A stretch of 64,000 nt of DNA, taken from the NCBI GenBank assembly GCA_018857735.1, contig JABMCL010002397.1, forward strand, positions 303,501 to 367,500, in the 5' to 3' direction. Below, in pieces: positions 54,129-64,000 of the stretch. The stretch comes from Alviniconcha marisindica (Eukaryota; Mollusca; Gastropoda; Provannidae). Made by a program: the position numbers and the translations under genes. Position 1 is the stretch's first letter. Each line of letters begins with the position of its first letter. The notes under the pieces were generated by a model. The model was not told where the DNA came from. It did not search any database and saw only the letters and a program-made list of their open reading frames with translations.

Positions 54129-54166
<38 letters not shown>
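54127..54166. repeat. (GT)n microsatellite
   Basis: About 20 GT repeats; a (CA)n/(CG) run follows at 54268-54308. Confidence 0.9.
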
Positions 54167-54167
<1 letters not shown>

Positions 54168-54469
54168 TAAATATTGACCCAGCATAACCTTTCCTGATTA
54201 CACTTGTACATGGCCTATATTTGAAACATGTGCTGACTACTCAGGAAGGGGCATGTAAAATCAAGCACACACACACACACACGCGTGCGCGCGCGAGCAC
54301 GCACACACTGCAACACGTTCATTGATCACTACATAAATGCCGTTGCCCAACCACTGCAGTAATTATCTAAATGCTGCACAGCATACTATTATCTGCAAAT
54401 TGATAATATCCCAGCTGCGTGCTGATAACAACACCCATCAACCTTCATCGTACCCACCAATACCCCTGA

Positions 54470-54905
54470 CAGGCAGTGTCAATAATCCCTGTCAACTAGC
54501 CATGAAAGTGGTCAGGTATCAATAATCCTTATCAACTATCCATGACAGTGATCAGGCATCAATAATCCTTATCGACTATCCATGACAGTGGTCAGGGGTT
54601 AATAATCCTTATCAACTATCCATGGCAATGGTTAAGCTTCAATAATCCACATTATCCATGACGGTGCTCAGGCATCAATAATCCTTATCATCTATCCATG
54701 ACAGTGGTCAGGCATCAATAATCCTTATCAATTATCCATGACAGTGGTCAGGCATCAATAATCCATATCAACTATCCACACAGTGGTCAGGCATCAATAA
54801 TCCTGATCAACTATCCGTGACAGTGGTAAGGTGTCAATAATCCTTATTATCTATGATGGTGGTCAGGTGTCAAGAACCTTTATTAACTATCCATGACAGA
54901 GGTGA
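54470..54905. repeat. About 40-bp repeat, 11 copies
   Basis: Unit is caataatccttatcaactat plus ccatgacagtggtcaggcat with substitutions and indels. Confidence 0.85.
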
Positions 54906-54962
54906 TGTGAAGAATCATTAGTTCACAAGATATAGCAGAAACAGTCATAACTGATTATATCA

Positions 54963-55400
54963 GCCTTCACTGTGACCTTGACCTTAAAGATAGCAACCAG
55001 TTTGGTGTTCTTAGCATGACACTCTGGCATATGATGATGCACCAGCATAGGTTCAGCAGTTCAGAGGAGATCATCTGGACAACGGATAAACATTTGTTGA
55101 TATTTTGAACCTTTGCTGTGATTGTGACCTAATATACAGTAATCCAATATTTGTTATAAGCCACTCCAGATAATGATAATCTACAATAATACTAAGTTCA
55201 GTTGCAAAATAATCACTAGTTTAAAAGATATATGTCAAAACAATTTACCTTTAAGCCCTCACTGTGACCTTGACCTTGAAGGTAACAACCATCTTCTTTG
55301 TTTGTTTGCTTGTTTTTGTTTTGCATGACACTCTGGCTCATGATGATGCACCACCATACAAAGAGTGGTTACAGAAAAATTCAGCAGTTCATAAGAAGAC
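54963..55400. mobile_element. Two diverged copies of a dispersed repeat containing TGACCTTGACC
   Basis: About 54963-55080 and 55258-55400 share tgtgaccttgacctt, gcatgacactctggc and atgatgatgcacca in order. Non-coding. Looks like a SINE or MITE relic of unknown family. Confidence 0.55.
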
Positions 55401-55857
55401 ATCTTTCAGACAAAACCCGGACATGCAGACAGGCACAGGAGTTAACATACATATGCCTCCCCCCAACCCCCACTTTGTTAAGGGGGGTATAAAAACTATG
55501 GATGCTGGTTACATTGTTTTCATGTGCTGACTCCTAGTCCCAGGAAAAGATCTGCACTGATCTAGGGCTTGTCTGAGATTACATGTCATATAATGCGTGG
55601 AAACTGTTTCTGTAGCAAACAATTCTCCAAAACTGTCAAGAAACAATAAGGTAATGCTCTTATGTGACATTACACACACTTCCGGTGTGCTATGCTGATG
55701 ACGAAAAAGAAAAAACTTTCGCATAAGCAAAGTGGCCGTTTAGTTGGGACCAAGACTGGTTGACTGTGAGCAAGGTGGGTTGCTGTTTTTTTAACATCGG
55801 AGTTTCTTTTATCAACACTTTTTTCTCTGTCTTCTTTTTTCATAAGAGCAACTTTCT

Positions 55858-55858
55858 T

Positions 55859-55891
<33 letters not shown>
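55858..55891. repeat. (TA)n microsatellite
   Basis: About 16 AT repeats. Confidence 0.9.
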
Positions 55892-55893
<2 letters not shown>

Positions 55894-56957
55894 AGTTTAT
55901 CTCTCCACACAAAAATGTCACAGGAACTTAAAAAAAAAACAAAAAAACTATATATTCTTGTGAGTTAGCTCCAGTTGTTATAGAAGTAAGCTTTGTCTTT
56001 CCTGTTGTTGCAAAAGCTAAAACAAAACAGCGCTAGGTCTACCTGTCTTAGGACTCAGCCAGTGCCACTGTAGGAGTTAGCCAGTGCCACCATAGGAGTA
56101 GGCCTTCATCTTTTCATGACAGTGCAGGTTGACAGTTTCTTTCAAAGACATTTCAGACACTACTTGCAGAAAAAAATGGCTGTATCCTCAAGAAAGCAAG
56201 AGTGGTGACTCTCTCATTTATGTGTGACTCACACAGTAGCTATATCCCACTCATACCTGTCAACCCATACAGTTTACTGGGGTAAAATACAGGGTTTTTT
56301 CATTATTTTAGGGGGGTATGGCCATACTGGAAAATGGATACAGGAAAACATAATTTTCATGAGATTTTGTTGTTGTTTTAAACTGAGCAAAAAGATTCAA
56401 AAACTGTTGAACGAGCTGCCAACAAACACCATCGCCAAATGCACACTGACTGGCCTAGTGCAATAGGCTAAGAAATCTTGTCAGAAATGAGATTTGAAGT
56501 CATGCATGTGTATTTCACACAACATTGCTGCTTCCTTCCACTACCACACGTGCTGGTCGGAATTCAAAATGCTGCTGCCACAAGTAAAAATACAAAAGAC
56601 CCCGGCCTGCATAAGAGAAATACAGGTTCACAAACTCCGGACTATGGTTGCTCCCAAGAGGGGTTGACAGCTATGCCCACTGACCAGCTGATCATATTAA
56701 ACAAAGAACATAAAGTGAACACTTTCTTAAAGTTTGAATATTGTACACAACAAACCAAAAATAAGGTAAACACATACACACAGTCTAACAGACATACATT
56801 GTATGATCCAAAAACACATATTCTGGTCTTCATTAAAGATCAGATTTGACTTTGAAAGCTGTTTTTAATATATATAAAAAGTTTAAAAAGCAAAACCAAC
56901 AACAAAAAAGGGAGAAGAAAACAGTAAAAGATGAAGAGTAATAGGTCAAACTCCTAC

Positions 56958-57146
56958 CCAAGATTTCCAGCACGTATTTCCATACTCATCAGTGAGCGTT
57001 TCTTTGTCCTCAGTTGGTGTGACAAGACGTTTGACTTTGTCACAGTTACAATTGTATGTTGACTTGTGTGTCTTGTGCATCCTGAACCAGGGACGCTGGT
57101 CCTCCCACTTCCATCGCTGTTCTCCGTCCGCGTTCACTAGACTCAT
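56958..57146 (-). CDS. Probable first coding exon of a small minus-strand protein (CFAP68-like?)
   Basis: ATG at 57144-57146 in good context (CAAGATGAG), 63 codons, ends before a gtagga donor in phase 0. Sequence is non-repetitive and Trp/Lys/Asn-rich: MSLVNADGEQRWKWEDQRPW, STYNCNCDKVKRLVTPTE, TLTDEYGNTCWKSW. The SLVNADG start followed by W-rich sequence faintly recalls CFAP68 (C11orf1), a ciliary microtubule inner protein, but the rest does not align clearly by eye. No downstream exon identified. Function open. Confidence 0.5.
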
Positions 57147-58249
57147 CTTGCCGACAATCTCTCTCTCTCTCTTGAACTGAATCTATTTTTACTCTTTTCC
57201 CTTCTCTGTATTTTAATTCCTTCCTTGTTTCCCTTCAGAAATTGGTCCTTAGGTGACCCTGTGCAACTGGTAGGAAGTTACAATCCCAAAACTGACTCCA
57301 GTGAAAAGTCAAAAGCCCAATGCAACCAAAGTTTCAAAAGATCAGACTCTTTTCTTTTCTTCTTTTCCCCTACTAATCAGATAAGAACCCTGTGTTCAAA
57401 TCCACTCACACAGAGAACGTATTGCGCAAAACAAAAAAAATTTCAAACCTTCCTCTCTAGTGGTTGGTATAGAAATTTGAAAAAAAAGGAGAAGTTTTTA
57501 GTACAATTGCCTACGACAACATTTATCATTAATTCTGAGCTTTTCTCGCCCAAAAAATATCATGTATATGTCCAACAACAGGTCTGCAAAGGAGTTATTA
57601 CAAAAGTGCAATGGCAGAAAGTAGTAACTGATCATGAACAGCTACTCATTCACTAAACGGTAAACCCTCAATGTCCTCCAAGCTCATCAACACAATAAAC
57701 ACACAAGACGCTGCTAACAGCAACCCCAGGGAACCGAGACCACGCCAACCTGCTTGTGCACACAGCCGCAGGACTCTGGGCAATGCCAGAGATCCCTTGA
57801 GAGACAAAGTCTCATCCATTTTGCATCACCCCCCAACAAAATGTTCCCATGTCTACAAACCACAAGACATCGACTTTACTGCTGGTGGGTGTGTCTTCAC
57901 TCTTCACCGGAAACCCGAGTTGGACCTAACAAAAACAGTGGCTCCTCCAGGACAATTCACCAGCTGATACTAGTCAGTTTATTCTTGCACTGTCCTAGTT
58001 CCATATTGCCCTGATCAATTTTGCTTCTGCCCATTTTAGCCCTGCACTGTCCGAATAAATGTATTTCTGAAGTGTCCTGGTCAGTTCATTAGCAAACTAC
58101 CGTAGCCAATTTACTCTGCATTGTACTGATCAGTTTATTCCTAAGCTACTAGTACTACCAAATTTATTCAGGAACTGTCCTAGAAAACATTCTGCCACTG
58201 TCCTAGCCAATTTGTTCCTGTGCACTGTCTAGTGGCCAATTATGCAATG
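57147..58249. other. Intergenic, no gene seen
   Basis: A CT-rich run (57160-57175) lies just upstream of the 57146 start codon. No other supported feature. Confidence 0.4.
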
Positions 58250-60005
58250 TCTTAGATCCCTGTGTCAGTAGATTCCCATGACCTAAATCCCTGTCACTGA
58301 TCCCCATGTCATTAGATCCCTGTGTCACTGATTCCATGTCATTAGATCCCTGTGTCACTGATCCCATGTCATTAAATCCCTGTCACTGATCCCATGTCAT
58401 TTGATCCCTACTTTACTAAATGGCTATGAGATCAGATCCCTGTTTTACTAAACAGCTGTGTGATTAGATCCCTGTGTCACTAAATAGCTATGTCATCAGA
58501 TCCCTGTGTTACTAAATAGCCATGTCATTAGATCCCTGTGTCACTGAATCCCCATGTCATAAGATTCCTGTGTCAATAAATAGCCATGTCATTAGATCCC
58601 TGTATCACTGAATCACCATGTCATTAGATCCTTGTGTCACTGAGTCCCCATGTCATTAGGTCTGTGTCAATGAATCCCCATGTCATTAAGTCTGTGTCAG
58701 TGAATCCACATGTCATTAGGTCTGTGTCAGTGAATCCCTGTATCATTAGGTCTGTGTCACTGAATCCCTGTATCTAGGTCTGTGTCAGTGAATCCCCATA
58801 TCATTAGGTCTGTGTCAGTGAATCCCCATATCATTAGGTCTGTGTCAGTGAATTCACATATCATTAGGTCTGTGTCAGTGAATCCCCATATCATTAGGTC
58901 TGTGTCAGTGAATTCACATATCATTAGGTCTGTGTCAGTGAATCCCCATATCATTAGGTCTGTGTCAGTGAATCCCCACATCATTAGGTCTGTGTCAGTG
59001 AATTCACATATCATTAGGTCTGTGTCAGTGAATCCCCACATCATTAGGTCTGTGTCAGTGAATTCACATATCATTAGGTCTGTGTCAGTGAATCCCCATA
59101 TCACTATGGGTGTCAATGAATTCCCATATCATTAGGTCTGTGTCAGTGAATCCCCATATCATTAAGAGTGTGCCAGTGAATTCCCATATCATTAGGTTTG
59201 TGTCAGTGAATCCCCACTTCATTAGGTCTGTGTCAATAAATCCCCATATCATTAGGTCTGCGTCAGTGAATCCCCATATCATTAGGTCTGTGTCAGTGAA
59301 TCCCCATATGATTAGGTCTGTGTCAGTGAATCCCCATATCATTGTGTGTCAGTGAATCCCCATATCATTAAGTGTGTGTCAATGAATCCCCACTTCATTA
59401 GGTCTGTTTCAGTGAATCCCTGTATCATTAGGTCTGTGTCAGTGAATCCACATATGATTAGGTCTGTGTCAGTGAATCCCCATATCATTAGGTCTGTGTC
59501 AGTGAATTCCCATATCATTAGGTCTGTGTCAATGAATCCCCACTTCATCAGGTCTGTGTCAGTGAATCCCCATATCATTATGGGTGTCAATGAATCCCCA
59601 TATCATTAGGTCTGTGTCAGTGAATCCCGATATCATTAAGTGTGTGTCAATGAATCCCCATATCATTAGGTTTGCGTTAGTGAATCCCCATATCATTAGG
59701 TCTGTTTCACTGAATCCCTGTATTATTAGGTCTGTGTCAGTGAATCCCCATATGATTAGGTCTGTGTCAGTGAATCCCCATATCATTAGGTCTGTGTCAG
59801 TGAATCCCCATATCATTAGGTCTGTGTCAGTGAATCCCCATATCCATTAGGTCTGTGTCATGAATCCCCATATCATTAGGTCTGTGTCAATGAATCCCCA
59901 TATCATTAGGTCTGTGTCAGTGAATTCCCATATCATTAGGTCTGTGTCAGTGAATTCCCATATCATTAGGTCTGTGTCAGTGAATCCCTATGTCAGTAGA
60001 TCCCC
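58250..60005. repeat. 30-bp satellite-like array, more than 45 copies
   Basis: Core unit tgtgtcagtgaatccccata plus tcattaggtc from about 58640, preceded by a more degenerate gatccctgtgtcactaaata zone (58250-58640). The 10-codon period gives SVNPHIIR and GFTDTDLMI frames on both strands. Rejected as genes. Confidence 0.95.
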
Positions 60006-63000
60006 TCATACAACAATTGCTCATACTAATTACAAACTGAGTTAAGTTTGTACAAACTGTATTCTTGTTCTAAGCAGATTCTGGGGCATAAGCAAACAAG
60101 AGCATACAAGGGGAATGGTGTAAGAACAGCTGTATTGTAGCTAGTGTGGTAACTTAAGGATATTTAGGATGTGGACAAATGTAAAAACCTAAAAATTTAA
60201 ATGATGTGGATGCAGGGCTTTGACAGGTTTAGCTGTGTATGAGAAGGTGATGAGAGACAGCACTGAGCTGCTGGCAGCCAGGCACTGTCCGCAGTTTTGC
60301 AGGAGAGACCCGAACGGAACAGTGCTCAGCTGCTATGTCCCTCTGCCAGGTGCTTCGTGAAGGTGTGTCCTGCATTTGGTAACTTTATTTTTTCTACATC
60401 TTTTCCATGCATTATTTTACGGTTCACAGAAACATTCATATGTCTTATTTAATATGTGTAAGTGTTGCAAATTATTTCATTGTTTTGAGAAAAATGCTGT
60501 TGCATTCATTGCCAAGTTACAAGGACACTGTGGATGGTTACTGCTTGAATCTGCTTTCGTTTGTTAACAAAAGTAGACAAGATCTGCATGCTTCTTCTGC
60601 ATTCAACAACCGTGAACTACTGTTGGTCAAGAAAAATTCATTGAGGCCAGTATGACTGTATGAAGATTTCTTTTACTTGTCTGGTTGTTTGTTTGCTTTT
60701 GTTTGTAGGCTTGTTTGTTTTTGGTGGGTGGGGTGATTATGACTGTGTAAGTTGAGGCACATAATTTCAGTTATGTAGGCGAAGATTCCATTGCACTTGA
60801 TTTTTTTTTGGTTGTAATTCTAACCCATCTCAATGCTGTTCAATGCTGTAACTGAGTCACATAAAGTTTGTTTGGTTTGGTTTGTTCTAAACTCCACTAC
60901 CTTCTTATCGGAAATATATCTGGCTTCTTCTCTTTTTCCCACAGGTGTACCCTTCTCTTCTACTTCCTTTTTCTCTCCCTCTCCCAGACCCCTTTACTTT
61001 TCCAGTTTTACTAAAAATGTCAAGTAAGCGTCGGAATGGCACTGTGTAGTTTCCTTGATGGTTGACAGGAAAGTTGGATGGTTGCTTGGAAACTTGGCAG
61101 GCTGGCTGGTACTTAGTGGTCTTCAGAAAGCTCATCTAATACTGTACACTCTCTGTGTACCATCTGTACTGTACTCTGTACACTCTCAGTGTACCCATTA
61201 CACTGTACACTCTGTGTGTACCCTTTCCATCTGGCCATCATAGCCAGCACAAAGATCAATACTTAGTGACTACACCCACCCCACAGTCTGTGTCAGCCAC
61301 ACAGCTGGCACCAAGGAGAATGATCAGACAACACTTCAGGCCAACAATGGCATTCATAATTCATCCTCCTGGCATCCAATTGCCTTTTAATCATTCACGG
61401 CAGCAGAAGCCAATGAGTCTAATCAACACCATTCACAAGACTATGCAACAGACACAGCTGACAAAAAAGAGATTATGTAACATGTCCAAGCCCTAGTGTT
61501 ACGAAAATATTGAAAGTACGACTTCTAAAAAGCACAGGCAACTCTGAAAACGATATCAGGAGAAGAAAAAAACACGAAAGAAACAACAACAACAACAGCA
61601 ATACAAATACTGCAGCCAGAAGGCAGAGAAGAAAAAGTTCATCAAAAGGGCAAAAAGACATATTACTATATAATTTTTCTAGGTGTGCCTTTTAACCAAG
61701 GAATAATGCTTGCATAGTGCAAGGAAAAGTGAGACTTGATGAGAAGCTAAACTTGTCTAGGTACAAGTTCAAGGAAGGAAGTTCAAAGAAGGAAAGGACA
61801 AGCTGAAGAGTGAACAGAATGATATCCACCTCGACACTGTAGTGCAAGGTGAACAGCAAGGGAGATAAGCCAGGGAGGGGTAGGTTACTATGGAGCACAA
61901 AACAAAAGTAATGAGATGTTCTTATTTCTTCCCCTCTGGATTTCAGTACATTACAATTTCAGCAGAGGTACAGAATGTAAATATAGCTTATATCAGAAAC
62001 AAACAAATCCAAAGAATGTTTAATCACTGCTGTACACACCCAAACATAACTATCATTGTTTACTCCCAAAACACCATATACTTCTGAACATTACTACCAG
62101 TTTCCAAATGACTGTTATTCATGCAAAATGAACTAAAGGCAAACAAAACACGTCTGCACAGACTACACAGCTGTACAAAATAAGCTTTAAACAGGACTGA
62201 GAACATAGGCAAGAAGCTGCAATCAGCACTTTTTTTTTTACCACAAATGTTCTTTGAACAAAACATCAGCAATACACAATGTTAGCAGGGTGATTCAAAA
62301 GAAATGAGAAAATGTTAATTTTTATCATGATAAAATGTGAAATCATACACGTTATTTTAACACATTTATTACAGCTATGCCCATCCTAAACAATAACAAC
62401 AACAAAAAACAAATCAAACAAAAAACACAGAATGTACAGTCATGCATAATAATGCAGAAGAGACAGAACTGTGTGTGATGGGTTGGGGGGAGGGGGGGGG
62501 GGGGGGGGGGGGGGCAAGAGTGGGAGGGAGGAATGGAGAAAGATACAAGGAATAAGGGATGGAGGGGAAAAATCAGAGTAAGACCTATTTAGAGTTGCAG
62601 CAACAAATCATCATTCAAACTCTAAGGCTGTGCATGTATAATAGGTGGGATAAGATACAGTTTTGTACAATCTGAGGCAGTGCTATAAAGGAAAGGAAGC
62701 TGGGTGGGGGATAATTGTACTAAAAAGTCATGTATGCATGTGTATGTTCTTGTGTGTATGTATATTAGTGAGTCACTAAGTGTGTGTGTGGTGTGTTACT
62801 TTGTGTGTGTGTGTGTGTGTGTGCACGCATGCACACTTCACTAGAACCACATGGCATTTTAAAACCTGTCAAGGATACAAGCTGCTTTCTAATTTGTTTA
62901 ATGATAATTCATGGTATTTCTAATAATTTTCATTATTATCACAATTTTTTACTGACGGGTAAATCTCAAAATATTTATGTGCTAAAAACATAATTGAAAA

Positions 63001-63131
63001 TACTAGAATGCACAGTTTATATCAAGAAACTCAAGATCTTGAATGATGTGTGATAAACCAAAAGGAGTATGTTTTTGTTTCAGACTTTATTTTCATGAGT
63101 GCTGGTGTATATGGGTGAGAATCTGAGTCCA
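60006..63131. other. Intergenic, no gene seen
   Basis: Includes G homopolymers at about 62487-62514, GT runs at 62783-62823 and short reiterations of tgtacactctgtgta (61140-61215). Small frames show no domain or splice support. Confidence 0.45.
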
Positions 63132-63203
63132 CTACCGGAAGATGACCAGCCCACAACATGTGCAACATACAAGGCTAAAGAAACAAACCTTGTCATCTGG
63201 CAG
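63132..63203 (-). CDS. Possible terminal exon with Cys-rich hydrophobic tail
   Basis: 72 nt on the minus strand after an excellent polypyrimidine acceptor (ttgttatttcttccag). Frame 0 reads LPDDKVCFFSLVCC then TCCGLVIFR and stops at TAG. A short Cys/Val/Phe-rich end could be palmitoylated or membrane-associated. Other exons would lie right of the window. Family not recognised. Confidence 0.35.
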   Translation of the reverse strand: MPDDKVCFFSLVCCTCCGLVIFR

Positions 63204-63582
63204 CTGGAAGAAATAACAAAAATGAAAACAAAAACAAAAAATTAACATTTCTGAAACTCTGTTTTGTTTAAGTCAACAAATATCACAAACTCACTACTAC
63301 AGGCCTCATTCTGAGAAGAGAAAACATTACCTACATGAAAGAATGAAAATGGTCACTGCTTCTATAATGATGATGATGAAGTGATGCTTTATGTCCTCAG
63401 ATGTCAGCTGACATATTAGGGACAAGTTGTGACCAATGCCGAAGCACGGTTCAATAATTCTTTACGTCCACAGAAACCAGAAGGCTTGTTAGGACAGACA
63501 GCTCAGGACGGCCACCTCGACTTTCACACAGCTCCTGAACTATGAAAGCTGCTTCTATAATGAAACCGTACTCTTTAATAGT

Positions 63583-63760
63583 CAAAAGATGTGTGTTGCA
63601 ATGTGTAGTTTCTGCACACATTATTAATAAAATAAAATAAACTACCCAAAGATGTTCAAAAGATGTGTGTTGCAATGTGTAGTTTCTGCACATAATTATT
63701 ATAATAAAATATAAAATAAAAAAATAAAATGAAATGAAAAGGCCCGAAGATGTTCAAATC
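63583..63760. repeat. About 76-bp tandem duplication
   Basis: aaaagatgtgtgttgcaatg through the ataaaataaa run and ccgaagatgttc occurs twice. A-rich. Confidence 0.8.
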
Positions 63761-64000
63761 CCATTTCTAACAGGTTTACCGATGCTGTTTATACTACGTA
63801 CGAAAAGCACATGGTTACCTAAAATAGTAACGGAAACGGAAATGCAGTCCAAGTTGCTACAACAAATCGGCCATTTTTGCATGGAAATTTCGAAAGCACA
63901 ACACTCGCACCCCAATTTCAAGTAATACCATGCAACATATTCCTGAGAGTACCACAGAAAGCATCAATTAATATTATGCTAGTAGTTCATGCCTTTATTT

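Noticed and set aside
58757..60045. SVNPHIIR / GFTDTDLMI repeat frames on both strands
   Set aside because: A 30-bp array. Both strands are open only because the unit lacks stops.
63734..63925. 63-codon plus frame near the right edge
   Set aside because: No homology, start context or splice evidence.

Overview
The window looks like metazoan nuclear DNA. Short exons with GT/AG boundaries are separated by introns packed with minisatellites, CA/GT microsatellites, TTAA-flanked miniature transposons and a decayed LINE fragment. The texture and the two conserved genes suit a lophotrochozoan, most likely a marine gastropod or other mollusc. That assignment is inference. No rRNA, tRNA, CRISPR or bacterial-style operon was seen. 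Most long open frames here are artefacts of tandem repeats whose unit is a multiple of 3 or lacks stops.

Left edge, plus strand (93-4652): the last five exons of an ESCRT-I subunit gene, VPS37A-like, covering the C-terminal Mod(r) domain. The 5' part lies outside the window. Its last 30 or so coding bases, stop included, are repeated about 12 more times immediately downstream (4653-5140).

5141-21291 is a repeat-rich convergent intergenic region: several minisatellites, a 200-bp hairpin MITE, TTAA MITEs, a 228-bp tandem duplication, and two orphan exon-like segments (8640-8724 plus, 11425-11620 minus).

21292-51042, minus strand: one large gene of 24 exons whose splice phases chain without conflict into a predicted 1250-residue protein. 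It has a low-complexity N terminus, two EF-hands and a long series of WD40 repeats. This is the WDR49/CFAP337 - WDR64 - 'WD repeat-containing protein on Y chromosome' (WDY) family of ciliary/flagellar proteins. Nearly every intron is filled by a different tandem array. Many arrays incorporate the edge of the adjacent exon with its splice site, so the gene carries dozens of decoy 5' or 3' splice sites. This exon-edge amplification, also seen at the stop codons of both genes, is the most unusual feature of the window.

51043-64000: 5' flank with 48-bp, 40-bp and 30-bp arrays, a dispersed repeat containing TGACCTTGACC, a probable first exon of a small minus-strand protein at 56958-57146 (weak CFAP68-like resemblance), and a possible terminal exon at 63132-63203.

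The two confident genes are unrelated in function (endosomal sorting and axoneme structure). They are convergent neighbours, not a functional unit.
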